Source: Acidobacteriaceae bacterium (lineage in GTDB: Bacteria; Acidobacteriota; Terriglobia; Terriglobales; Acidobacteriaceae). Taken from it: 64,000 nucleotides of DNA. The notes below the pieces were generated by a model. It was given only the letters and a program-made list of their open reading frames with translations, did no database searches and was not told where the DNA came from. The first letter of the stretch is position 1. Each line of letters begins with the position of its first letter. Of the stretch, positions 20,763 to 28,635 are shown one piece after another. The DNA lies in contig PLCS01000007.1 of the NCBI GenBank assembly GCA_003134855.1, positions 629,011 through 693,010 on the forward strand, given 5' to 3'. The position numbers and the translations under genes are program-made.

Positions 20763-21383
20763 ATGCGAACGAAATGGATGCAGAGAGCTATTCTGTTGGG
20801 TGGACTGGCCGCTCTAGCCGGGGCCACGGCTTACGCGCAGACGGATGTGGCGTTGAGCGTTTACGGAGCCTTCACGGGAACCACCACGGGCAACAACACG
20901 ATTCAGAGTCCATCGAACGCGGCTGGCGGGCTGCTGGAGGTGCGGCACATCTCTCACCCGTGGTTTGGCTATGAAGGCACCTATTCCTTCAATCGCGCCA
21001 ACCAGACGTATACCGGAACCTCCTTATGCCCTGGCATAGGCTGTCCTATCACAGCCAAGACGCCGATTTCAGCCAATGCGCACGAGGTGACCGGCGATTG
21101 GGTGGCGTCCTTGAAGGTGATGAACTTCAGGCCCTTCGCGCTGGCAGGCGGCGGCCTACTTTTCGATGCGCCCGCCGGCGGGCAAAGCAGCACCAGCACG
21201 ACCACCAAGCCGGTCTTTGTCTACGGCGGCGGAGTGGACTGGACGCTGCTGCCGCACATCGGCCTGCGCCTGCAGTATCGCGGCAACCTCTACAAGGCGC
21301 CCGACCTGACCAAGCTGTTTACTTCGACCAACGCATTTACGCACACGGCGGAACCGATGATCGGCGTCTTCTTCCGCTTGTGA
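20763..21383 (+). CDS. Outer-membrane beta-barrel protein (small, unknown role)
   Basis: The 206-residue product begins with a signal peptide (about 1-25, cleavage after TAYAQ). The rest alternates short hydrophobic beta strands and Gly/Asn turns (LEVRHISHPWFGYEGTYSF, HIGLRLQYRGNLY) and ends in Phe-Arg-Leu, fitting a small eight-stranded OmpA/OmpW-like barrel. The sequence CPGIGCPI could form a loop disulfide. AGGAG is upstream of the ATG at 20763. Function unknown beyond an outer-membrane location. Confidence 0.75.
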   Translation: MRTKWMQRAILLGGLAALAGATAYAQTDVALSVYGAFTGTTTGNNTIQSPSNAAGGLLEVRHISHPWFGYEGTYSFNRANQTYTGTSLCPGIGCPITAKTPISANAHEVTGDWVASLKVMNFRPFALAGGGLLFDAPAGGQSSTSTTTKPVFVYGGGVDWTLLPHIGLRLQYRGNLYKAPDLTKLFTSTNAFTHTAEPMIGVFFRL

Positions 21384-21440
21384 TTGATTCCGCAACAACG
21401 GATTTGCCTGAATGCAAAAGGGACGGGGTATGATGCTCTC

Positions 21441-22166
21441 ATGTCTTTCCATCGACGCAGAAGCCACTTGCTGGTAATCGTCTTCGTTCTCCTGGCGGGC
21501 GGCTGCCGGCCTGTAGAGGCTCAGGCGACCGCGACCGCGCCGCTGACCGCCGCGCAGATTGTGGACCAGATGCAGCGCCACAACCAGGCGCGGACAGAAG
21601 CGCTGAAAGAATTGCAGTCGATCCGCCATTATCAAGTGGAGTACCGGGGCTTTTCCAAGGTGATCGACGCCAAAATGGAGGTCGAATACCATTACGACGC
21701 CGCGTCGGGGAAGAGCTTTCGCATCTTAACGCAGAGCGGGTCAAAAATGCTTTGCGAGAAAGTGCTGAAGCGGGCGGTGGAGAGCGAAAAGGAAGCCTCG
21801 CAGGACAAGGCGGCGATGGCCCTGACGGCGGCCAATTACCGCTTTCGCTCGGTGGGGAGCGAGAACGTGGGAGGGCGGCGGGCCTATGTTCTGGAGGTAG
21901 AGCCGATCACGCCGACCAAGTTTTTAATACGAGGCAAGATCTGGGTGGATGCGGCGGAGTTCGCACTGCTGAAGATCGAGGCAGAGCCGGCCAAAAATCC
22001 TTCTTTTTGGATTGCGCGGACGCGGATTCTGCAAACCTTCGCCAAGACGGGCGAGTTCTGGCTGCCGGAGCGGAACCGAAGCGAGAGCAAAGTGCGGATC
22101 GGCGGCGCGGCGGTCTTCACGATCGATTACGGGACGTACCGGACGGAGTCGAAGGCGGCGCATTGA
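21441..22166 (+). CDS. Exported LolA/sorting-like lipid-binding domain protein
   Basis: A 241-residue protein with a signal peptide (about 8-28) containing LLAGGC, an imperfect lipobox, so it may be a lipoprotein. The mature domain resembles outer-membrane lipoprotein-sorting (LolA-like) proteins: QIVDQMQRHNQARTEALKELQSI..YQVEY at the start, then IRGKIWVDAAEFALLKIEAEPAKN, a typical beta half-barrel segment. It probably works in the periplasm on lipids or lipoproteins. The ATG at 21441 is chosen since the open frame upstream lacks a signal. Confidence 0.75.
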   Translation: MSFHRRRSHLLVIVFVLLAGGCRPVEAQATATAPLTAAQIVDQMQRHNQARTEALKELQSIRHYQVEYRGFSKVIDAKMEVEYHYDAASGKSFRILTQSGSKMLCEKVLKRAVESEKEASQDKAAMALTAANYRFRSVGSENVGGRRAYVLEVEPITPTKFLIRGKIWVDAAEFALLKIEAEPAKNPSFWIARTRILQTFAKTGEFWLPERNRSESKVRIGGAAVFTIDYGTYRTESKAAH

Positions 22167-22345
22167 GAAGCGAGGATCAATGCGTAGCAGATGCAGGCGC
22201 GACTTCCGGCGGCGGGCGCTCCCTTTGCCACGGCGGCTGCTGTGTTACCGTTTGAGTACGGCGTCTCTGAGCCGGGCCGGTGGAGAGGCCTGCGCCGTAT
22301 GCCTGTGGTTGGGCGGGAATCGGGGGCGGCGGGCGAATAACCATA

Positions 22346-22717
22346 ATGTCCCAGCAGCCGGAACAGACGTCGCTTTCCCTTGCCCCGAACCCGGCTCCCG
22401 CGCCTGGGTCAGCATCCGGTATCCTGCCAGCAGATCAGCCGCCGGCGAAGGGCTCAGGACACGCGCCGCAGCGTATTCCGCGCTGGTTGGAGCGCGCCGA
22501 ACTATTCTTGCGCGTGTTGCTGAGGATGTACATCGGCCTGGCGATCTGCTATGCGCCGTGGTCAAGGATGTTCTGGGACCAAAACCCATTGTTTATGCAC
22601 TATCCCGCGCTGGGGAATTTTGCGGCTCACGGGGCTGTGCGCGGCCTTGTGTCGGGGCTGGGGCTATTGAATCTGTGGATCGCGTTTCAGGATGCGCTCC
22701 GCCATCGGGATGGATGA
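22346..22717 (+). CDS. Small predicted membrane protein, unknown function
   Basis: The 123-residue product has a Pro/Ala/Gly-rich N-terminus (about 1-45) followed by two hydrophobic stretches (FLRVLLRMYIGLAICY and ALGNFAAHGAVRGLVSGLGLLNLWIAF). That suggests two membrane helices with an HYPALGNF loop. No family recognised. It overlaps the next gene: ATG at 22710 precedes its stop at 22715-22717, so the two are probably translationally coupled. Start at 22346 is the first ATG before the hydrophobic part. Confidence 0.6.
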   Translation: MSQQPEQTSLSLAPNPAPAPGSASGILPADQPPAKGSGHAPQRIPRWLERAELFLRVLLRMYIGLAICYAPWSRMFWDQNPLFMHYPALGNFAAHGAVRGLVSGLGLLNLWIAFQDALRHRDG

Positions 22718-23795
22718 GATGAACGACAGAGATCAGAGATCAGAGATCAGGGATCAGGAATCAGTTCCGGGCGCAGTAACATCCGCGGTGATTCCGGTCA
22801 ACGGAGCGCCGCCGCCGCCGCTGGAATCAGCGCCGCTGGCTTACGAGAACTCGGAGTTTTTGAACAGCGCCGACGGGCGGCTGCTGCGCATTGTCTCCGA
22901 GTACATGGAGCCGCTGGCGCGCTTCCGGCGAGAGCAGATTCAGGACACGGTGGTCTTCTTCGGCTCGGCGCGCTTTCGCGGGCGCGAGGAGGCCGGCCAT
23001 GAGTTGGAACTGCTGGCAAACACCGGCTCCAAAGAGCCGGCCCCCAGCGATGAGCAGCCGGCCAGCATTCCCGAGATCGCGGCGGGCCAGGCGACGGAGT
23101 TGCAGCTCAAGCGGGCCGCGGCCGCAGTGGAGATGGCCCGCTACTACGAGGACGCGCGGCGGCTGGCGGGGATGCTGACCAACTGGGCCAGGACAATTCC
23201 CTCGCGGCGGCACCGGTTTGTGGTCACTTCGGGCGGCGGGCCGGGCATCATGGAGGCGGCCAATCGTGGCGCGCACGAGGCGGGCGGCAAGACCATCGGG
23301 ATGAACATCCGCCTGCCCTTCGAGCAGCACCCCAACCCCTACATCACGCCCTCGCTCAACTTTGAGTTTCATTACTTCTTCATGCGCAAGCTGTGGTTCG
23401 CCTACCTGGCGAAGGCGCTGGTGGTCTTTCCCGGCGGCTTCGGCACGCTGGATGAGATGTTCGAGATTCTCACCCTGGCGCAGACCCAGAAGCTGGCCAA
23501 GAAGATCACCGTGGTCGTCTACGGCTCGGAGTATTGGAAGAAGGTTTTCAACCTGGACGTGCTGGTGGATACCGGAGCCATCTCGCCCAAGGACATCGAG
23601 CTTTTTCAGTTTGCCGACTCTCCGGAACAGGCCTTCGAGCTGCTGCGCCAGGGCTTGACGGAGAACTATCTGCTGGCCGAGGCCGCCGCGGGCACCCTGG
23701 CAGAGAGCCAGGAGATGCCCCAGGGCGAGGATCTGATGGCCGGCTGGACGGTGGAGGATTTTCTCGGGCCGGAGATGGCGAAGACGAGTAAATAG
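22710..23795 (+). CDS. LOG-family (lysine decarboxylase-like) protein
   Basis: A 361-residue cytoplasmic protein with the two defining LOG motifs: SGGGPGIMEAANRGA (mid-protein) and PGGFGTLDE further on, which form the nucleotide/phosphoribohydrolase site. LOG enzymes cleave nucleoside monophosphates such as cytokinin nucleotides. It is longer than the usual 180-220 residues because of about 130 extra N-terminal residues and a C-terminal tail, like the long TIGR00730 forms. The first residues (NDRDQRSEIRDQE) are encoded by a 7-bp tandem repeat, so the true start (22710 or 22719) is uncertain. Confidence 0.85.
   Translation: MDEMNDRDQRSEIRDQESVPGAVTSAVIPVNGAPPPPLESAPLAYENSEFLNSADGRLLRIVSEYMEPLARFRREQIQDTVVFFGSARFRGREEAGHELELLANTGSKEPAPSDEQPASIPEIAAGQATELQLKRAAAAVEMARYYEDARRLAGMLTNWARTIPSRRHRFVVTSGGGPGIMEAANRGAHEAGGKTIGMNIRLPFEQHPNPYITPSLNFEFHYFFMRKLWFAYLAKALVVFPGGFGTLDEMFEILTLAQTQKLAKKITVVVYGSEYWKKVFNLDVLVDTGAISPKDIELFQFADSPEQAFELLRQGLTENYLLAEAAAGTLAESQEMPQGEDLMAGWTVEDFLGPEMAKTSK
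22727..22761 (+). repeat. 7-bp tandem repeat, five units, inside coding start
   Basis: Units are CAGAGAT three times, CAGGGAT and CAGGAAT. They lie inside the first codons of the LOG gene and encode its Arg/Asp/Gln/Ser-rich N-terminus. Confidence 0.75.
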
Positions 23796-23813
23796 GCGGA
23801 GCCGCAGCCGGCA

Positions 23814-24416
23814 TTACTGCTTCGACTGCGTAGCTTCTTTCGTCGTCGCCGGAGCATCAGGAAACCACCAGTGAATCTCATCAGGGCCAGGCGGAGGGTC
23901 ATCCGCCAACAGCGGCTTAGCCCAATCCGGGACCACAGAGTCCTTGCGGTCCAGCGACCAATGGGCAAGCTCTTTCCCGGTGTTCACGTCAAGTAGAGTG
24001 CAGTCGTAGAATTCCTGGCCGTGCGGTGGGGCACGGTGAAATGCGACTTCGTTGCCGTCTTTGAGAAACATCCATTTTTGGATTCCCAGACCTAAGCCGG
24101 ATCGAAGGATCACACGCCCGCCTCGCCAAATTTGCAGTTCCGGTGCGATTACATAGGAGTAGCTCGTGCTGCCTTCGAGAGGCGTGAGCATATGTTCGAC
24201 AAGCCAGCCGACGGTTATTCCGTCTGGCGCGATCTGTACGTCCCCAAAGCCGGATTGCCATTTCATAAGTCGTATAGTGTGGTCGCGCCCATCGGCGGAC
24301 AGAATATGCAAGACTCCTTTGCTGTCCGCATAGGCCTTTGTGACGGCGGAGCCATTCGCGGCAAATGCCACAGCGCAACTTAACGTAAGGCAGATTATGG
24401 CAAACAATTTCCGCAT
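23814..24416 (-). CDS. Secreted protein, tandem paralogue A
   Basis: A 200-residue exported protein with a signal peptide (RKLFAIICLTLSCAVAFA). The mature part starts AVTKAYADSKGVLHILSADGRDHTI and contains APDGITVGWLVEH, beta-rich and reminiscent of a small propeller-like blade set, but too short for a full propeller. It ends in an acidic/Pro stretch. The neighbour at 24473-25027 shares the signal peptide, the TKAYADxKG block, APDxxTVGWLV and the PDWAKP end, so the pair arose by duplication. Function unknown. It is convergent with the LOG gene. Confidence 0.8.
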   Translation of the reverse strand: MRKLFAIICLTLSCAVAFAANGSAVTKAYADSKGVLHILSADGRDHTIRLMKWQSGFGDVQIAPDGITVGWLVEHMLTPLEGSTSYSYVIAPELQIWRGGRVILRSGLGLGIQKWMFLKDGNEVAFHRAPPHGQEFYDCTLLDVNTGKELAHWSLDRKDSVVPDWAKPLLADDPPPGPDEIHWWFPDAPATTKEATQSKQ

Positions 24417-24472
24417 GAGGGAATCATACCGCTAATCACCCCACACCAAGTCGGACTGCTGAAATCGTTGTT

Positions 24473-25027
24473 TCAGTGACTTTCCGGAATCTGCTTTGCC
24501 CAATCGGGTTCCACCCCGTTGTCGTCGGCATCCTTCTCATCAACATCGTTTCCGTTTTCATCAACCGGATAGTTCCAGGAAGCCAAAGTCCTTCCGGTAG
24601 CAATTTCAATCAACACCCGCTCTCCGGACCAGCCTCCATGCAAAGGGCTATTACGGTATGCAAGTTCTTTTCCGTTCTTAATAAAGCCCCAAGCCCATAT
24701 GGCCATCATTGGATGGATACGTTGGATAATGTGGTCTGCTTGCCAGACGACCAATTCAAGCGGGACAGCATACGATACGCAGCAGGTTCGGCTATTGACG
24801 AGCCAGCCGACGGTCTTTTTGTCCGGCGCAACTCGAATATTTTCAATGCCTTCAGGCCCCTCTTCCTGGCCTTTTTCTGGGCTGATAGCGCGGTCGCGCC
24901 CATCGGCGGTTACTATGTGAACGATTCCCTTATTGTCCGCATAAGCCTTCGTAACAACAGTTTCCTTCGCGGCAAACGCGAACGAGCAGGTCAAAGTAAG
25001 ACAGAAGAGAACGAGCAATTTCCGCAT
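24473..25027 (-). CDS. Secreted protein, tandem paralogue B
   Basis: A 184-residue exported protein paralogous to the preceding gene at 23814-24416: signal RKLLVLFCLTLTCSFAFA, then TVVTKAYADNKGIVHIVTADGRDRAI and APDKKTVGWLV. It differs by two adjacent Cys residues (SRTCCVSY) and an Asp/Glu-rich C-terminal segment (DVDEKDADDNG) that could bind divalent cations (inference). 56 bp separate the two. Divergence is high, so the duplication is old. No known domain recognised. Confidence 0.8.
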   Translation of the reverse strand: MRKLLVLFCLTLTCSFAFAAKETVVTKAYADNKGIVHIVTADGRDRAISPEKGQEEGPEGIENIRVAPDKKTVGWLVNSRTCCVSYAVPLELVVWQADHIIQRIHPMMAIWAWGFIKNGKELAYRNSPLHGGWSGERVLIEIATGRTLASWNYPVDENGNDVDEKDADDNGVEPDWAKQIPESH

Positions 25028-25269
25028 GGAAGAATGATACCGCGTTCAGAACTCCAACGCTGACAATGCATTCTAAAATTCAAGCGGCTAAAAACACGGG
25101 AATAGACCTTTTGCACTCCAATTTCCCTGATAACTCTTTTGATTCCTGCTTAATTGAAGCGTTATTCTCTCCCCATTAACCCGACGTATATATCGGACCT
25201 GCAAACTGGCTCCAGAGATTCCGATTCCCCTCGGAGTCCTAGTGCGTCTTCGCATTCAAGGAGCCGTCA

Positions 25270-26418
25270 ATGGCCGCCTCGACCATCTCGTACCTGTGGC
25301 GCGACAAGAAGGCCTCGCAAGGCTTTCGGACCGGCGTCTCGCTGCACAGCCACACCAACCAATCGCACGAGACGCTGGATTTTCTGGCGAACCTGGGTAA
25401 TCAGTACCCGATGATTCGTCCGCTGCTCACACGGCTGGAGCAGCGCTCGGAGCGGATGCACGGGGTGCGCATCAACTACGCGGCCAGCTACTGGACGCCG
25501 CCGATGACTCCCAAGCTGGCCTTCGACCTGGAAACCCGGCAGATTGAAAAGCTGGACCTTGCGCCGATGGTCTCCCTCACCGACCACGACACCATCACGG
25601 CGCCTATGCTGCTGCGCACGATCGTGAGCGCGCGGCAGATTCCGGTTTCGGTGGAGTGGACGGCTCCGTATGGCGAGCAGTCCTTCCACCTGGGCGTGCA
25701 CAATCTGCCCAGCGCCAAGGCGAACGAGTGGATGACGGCGCTGGCTGATTACACTGCAACCCCCAGTGACACGCGGCTGACGGAGATTCTGAAGGCGCTC
25801 GACGAGGAGCCGAATGTGCTGGTGGTCTTCAACCACCCCCTGTGGGATTTGTACTTGATCGGCAAGGAGCGGCACGAGTTCCTGGTCAACGAATTCCTGC
25901 TCGTCAACGGCAACTATCTGCACGCGCTGGAACTGAACGGGCTGCGCAACTGGGACGAGAACCGGGCGGTGCGGCGACTGGCGGAGCAGTGGAATATGCT
26001 GCTCATCAGCGGCGGCGACCGGCACGGCGTGGAGCCGAACGCCAACCTCAACCTGAGCAACGCATCGAGCTTTACCGAATTCGTGCATGAGGTGCGGCGG
26101 GAGAAAAAGAGCGATTTGCTCTTCATGCCGCAGTACGCCGAGCCGTGGAAGCACCGCCTCCTGCAATCGACCATCGACGCCATCCGCTACTACCCGGAGT
26201 TTCCGCAAGGTTCGCGCACCTGGGACGAGCGCGTCTATCATCCCGACGTGAACGGAGACCTCCGGCCGCTGAGCGAGCTGTGGCCCAACGGTGCGCCGCC
26301 GAGGGCGATGAGCTGGATGCTGGGCATGGTGCAGTTGATGGGCGCGGCTCCGCTCTCCGGCGGGTTGCGGCTGGCGTGGAGCGAGTCGCGCCAGTTGCGG
26401 CTGGCGCTGGGCGAGTAG
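25270..26418 (+). CDS. PHP-domain metallophosphoesterase-like protein
   Basis: The 382-residue protein carries spaced metal-ligand motifs of the PHP superfamily: SLHSHTN (about 24-30), SLTDHDT (about 101-107), FNHP and SGGDRHG (about 240-246). PHP proteins hydrolyse phosphoesters (histidinol phosphatase, polymerase-linked phosphatases, trypsin-like PHPs) in the cytoplasm; the substrate here is not known. No signal peptide. It is followed after 217 bp of repeats by a GT4 glycosyltransferase on the same strand, hinting at a shared pathway, possibly glycoconjugate assembly (inference). Confidence 0.82.
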   Translation: MAASTISYLWRDKKASQGFRTGVSLHSHTNQSHETLDFLANLGNQYPMIRPLLTRLEQRSERMHGVRINYAASYWTPPMTPKLAFDLETRQIEKLDLAPMVSLTDHDTITAPMLLRTIVSARQIPVSVEWTAPYGEQSFHLGVHNLPSAKANEWMTALADYTATPSDTRLTEILKALDEEPNVLVVFNHPLWDLYLIGKERHEFLVNEFLLVNGNYLHALELNGLRNWDENRAVRRLAEQWNMLLISGGDRHGVEPNANLNLSNASSFTEFVHEVRREKKSDLLFMPQYAEPWKHRLLQSTIDAIRYYPEFPQGSRTWDERVYHPDVNGDLRPLSELWPNGAPPRAMSWMLGMVQLMGAAPLSGGLRLAWSESRQLRLALGE

Positions 26419-26433
26419 GGCGAACGAAGCGGG

Positions 26434-26505
26434 GTTAGAGGAGTTGGCGGTGTCAGCGGTGTTAGTGGAGTTATCGGAGTTAGCGGTGTCAGTACGGTTA
26501 GCAGC
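26434..26505 (+). repeat. 9-bp tandem repeat, eight units
   Basis: Consecutive imperfect copies of GTTAGCGGA/T (for example GTTAGAGGA, GTTGGCGGT, GTCAGCGGT, GTTAGTGGA) run exactly in 9-bp steps. The inverse of the same unit continues at 26681-26707 inside the next gene. Confidence 0.75.
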
Positions 26506-26511
26506 CGCCAC

Positions 26512-26610
26512 GCGCCGTAGGCGCAGTGTTTGTTAGCCCCGCGCTTCAGCGTGGGGTAGCTGGCCCTGGAGATAAGGGCGGAGTCCCGTAGGGACGGCGC
26601 TTGCCGCCAT
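26512..26610. repeat. Composite multi-hairpin intergenic repeat
   Basis: Three hairpins follow in a row: GCGCC-GTA-GGCGC (26512-26524), a CCCCGCGCT/AGCGTGGGG stem (26537-26556) and GTCCC-GTA-GGGAC (26583-26595). No ORF is convincing here. Confidence 0.55.
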
Positions 26611-26635
26611 TTGTCTTTAGAGCTTGAGGAAATGA

Positions 26636-27892
26636 ATGTTCCCACAAGCAGTTTTGGAAAACGATGTCACGACAACTTTGCTTACAACGCTAACCCCGCT
26701 AACTCCGCCCCGCGTGGCCTACTTCCCCGACTCCTTTCATGAGGTGAACGGGGTGGCGCACACCAGCCGCCACTTTGAGGCATTTGCGCTGCGGCGTGGC
26801 CTGCCCTTTCTCTGCGTTCGTGCCGGTGACCGCGCGCAGGCCATTACCGAAGACGGCAGCGTGGGTACGCTGGAGCTGCCGCGCGGCTTTCTCTCCTTTG
26901 CACTGGAAAAAGACCTGCGCTTCGATCCCGCGTTCCTGCGCCACTATCCGCTCGTTAGCAAGACGCTCCAGCGCTTCCAGCCCGACCTGATTCACATCAC
27001 CGGACCCAGCGAGGTGGGGATGCTGGGCGCGTGGCTGGCGCACCACCTGCGGTTGCCGCTGGCTGCCAGTTGGCACACCAACGTCCACGAGTACGCGGCG
27101 CGGCGCTCGGAGTGGTTCTTGCGTCTGCTGCCGCAGCGCCAATCTGCGGCGGCCGGGCAGAAGATCGAGGATCTGTCGATGGCACTGGCGGCGCGCTTCT
27201 ACTCCCCGGCGCGCGTCCTCTTTGCGCCCAACCCGGAACTCTGCGCGCTGCTGGAGCGAACGACGGGCCGGCCCTGCCACCGTATGCCGCGCGGCGTGGA
27301 CGCTGAGCTTTTCAATCCGGCGAAGCGCAGGCGCAACCCCGATGACCGCGAAACCGTGCTGGGCTTTGTGGGGCGGCTGTCGGTGGAGAAGAACGTCGCG
27401 CTGCTGGCCGCGGTGCAGCAAGAGCTGGAAGGGATGGGGCAAACAAACTTCCGTTTCCTCATCGTCGGCCATGGCAACGAGGAGGCTTGGCTGCGCGAGC
27501 GCCTGCCGCGCGCCGAGTTTACCGGAGTGCTGAAGGGCGAGGCGCTGGCCGAGGCGTACGCGCGCATGGACCTCTTCGTCTTCCCCTCGCACACCGACAC
27601 CTTCGGCAACGTGGTTCTGGAGGCTCTGGCCAGCGGAGTGCCGGCCATCGTAACACCAGACGGCGGTCCGCCGACGATTGTGCGCGATGGAGTTACTGGA
27701 CGGATTGTCCGCGATGAAGACTTTGCCGCCGCAATCGCCGGAGTATTAGCCGACCCGGCGCGCCACGCCCAGATGCGGCTGGCTGCGCGGAGTTATGCGC
27801 TGACGATGAGTTGGGACTCGGTCTTCGAAGGCGTCTATGCGGCCTATGAGACGATGCTGCCGGTGCGGGAGCAAGCGGCAGCAGCCGGATAA
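26636..27892 (+). CDS. Glycosyltransferase family 4 protein
   Basis: A retaining GT-B glycosyltransferase of 418 residues. The N-domain begins PRVAYFPDSFHEVNGVAHTSRH (typical mannosyltransferase-like start with acceptor loop), HITGPSEVG is in the first half, and the C-domain carries GFVGRLSVEKN, then FPSHTDTFGNVVLEALASGVPAI with the family's E-x7-E element. It likely transfers a hexose from a nucleotide sugar onto a lipid or polysaccharide at the cytoplasmic face. The first 25 residues precede the conserved fold; residues 16-24 (LTTLTPLTP) are encoded by a 9-bp repeat. GAGGA precedes the ATG. Confidence 0.9.
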   Translation: MFPQAVLENDVTTTLLTTLTPLTPPRVAYFPDSFHEVNGVAHTSRHFEAFALRRGLPFLCVRAGDRAQAITEDGSVGTLELPRGFLSFALEKDLRFDPAFLRHYPLVSKTLQRFQPDLIHITGPSEVGMLGAWLAHHLRLPLAASWHTNVHEYAARRSEWFLRLLPQRQSAAAGQKIEDLSMALAARFYSPARVLFAPNPELCALLERTTGRPCHRMPRGVDAELFNPAKRRRNPDDRETVLGFVGRLSVEKNVALLAAVQQELEGMGQTNFRFLIVGHGNEEAWLRERLPRAEFTGVLKGEALAEAYARMDLFVFPSHTDTFGNVVLEALASGVPAIVTPDGGPPTIVRDGVTGRIVRDEDFAAAIAGVLADPARHAQMRLAARSYALTMSWDSVFEGVYAAYETMLPVREQAAAAG

Positions 27893-27915
27893 GACCCTTC
27901 AGAGGCGCCTCACGG

Positions 27916-28398
27916 CTACGCCTTGTAGCGGAGAATCCAGTCTTCCTGCTCCTGCGTGTCGGGCACGGCCAGGCCGCGAGCCGCTGTAATGGCAGCCAGA
28001 GCCGCCTTGGGCGTCCAGCCCAGATGAATCAGCGCGCAGGCCGCCGCGACGGCGGATCGGCCGATGCTTCCCCGGCAATGGACGCCAACAGCATGACCGG
28101 CGCGGAGACGATCTGCCAGCCTTCCCGCAAATGTCCTGAAAGAAGCTCTATCCTGCGGAAGATGAGTGTCGGGAATCGGATAAGAGAGAAACTGCAACCC
28201 GATCTGCTCCGCAAACCGGCCTTCTTCTAAGAGTCCAAGCAGGTGGGCTTCCTCAGGTTCCAGAAGCGAAACCAGAGTTTCAATGCCTCGAATCTTCATG
28301 GTGAGCAGTTCATCACACAGTCCCCGGCCGCCTGGCGGACAGAGAACGATGGCCAGCGCTGCGGGCGGATTGCCGCTGATCCAGAAGATGTCTTTCAT
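27916..28398 (-). CDS. Small cysteine-based protein phosphatase (PTP/DSP-like)
   Basis: The 160-residue cytoplasmic protein contains the complete phosphatase loop HCx5R: VHCRGSIGRS with Cys108 as nucleophile and Arg114 binding phosphate. Asp77 in PIPDTHLP is well placed as the general acid. Size and layout match the dual-specificity/tyrosine phosphatase fold without extra domains. Targets may be phosphotyrosine proteins or phosphoinositides; unknown. It is convergent with the GT4 gene and lies on the same strand as thiL. Confidence 0.85.
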   Translation of the reverse strand: MKDIFWISGNPPAALAIVLCPPGGRGLCDELLTMKIRGIETLVSLLEPEEAHLLGLLEEGRFAEQIGLQFLSYPIPDTHLPQDRASFRTFAGRLADRLRAGHAVGVHCRGSIGRSAVAAACALIHLGWTPKAALAAITAARGLAVPDTQEQEDWILRYKA

Positions 28399-28635
28399 AC
28401 TTGTTAGACTCCCACGAACCGATTAAGACGGTCGCGGACGCTGAGAACGCCGAGGCCGAGCGCCACGCCGTCTCCGATGTATCGATGATAGACGGTAGAA
28501 CGTAAGGGTGAATCCGGTCAAGACGATTGACGGGGCAGGGAAGCTCCGCGTCGCATTCTTGCCGACTTCATGACTCAGGCCCACCGGTGACATTGACAGG
28601 TAAGGCTTTTTGACCTGGATAACGCCTTGCCGGAG

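Noticed and set aside
28399..28635. Degenerate coding trace ending ...GDGVALGLGVLSVRDRLNRF on the minus strand
   Set aside because: Interrupted by stops, with no start and no family match; may be a relic but cannot be supported.
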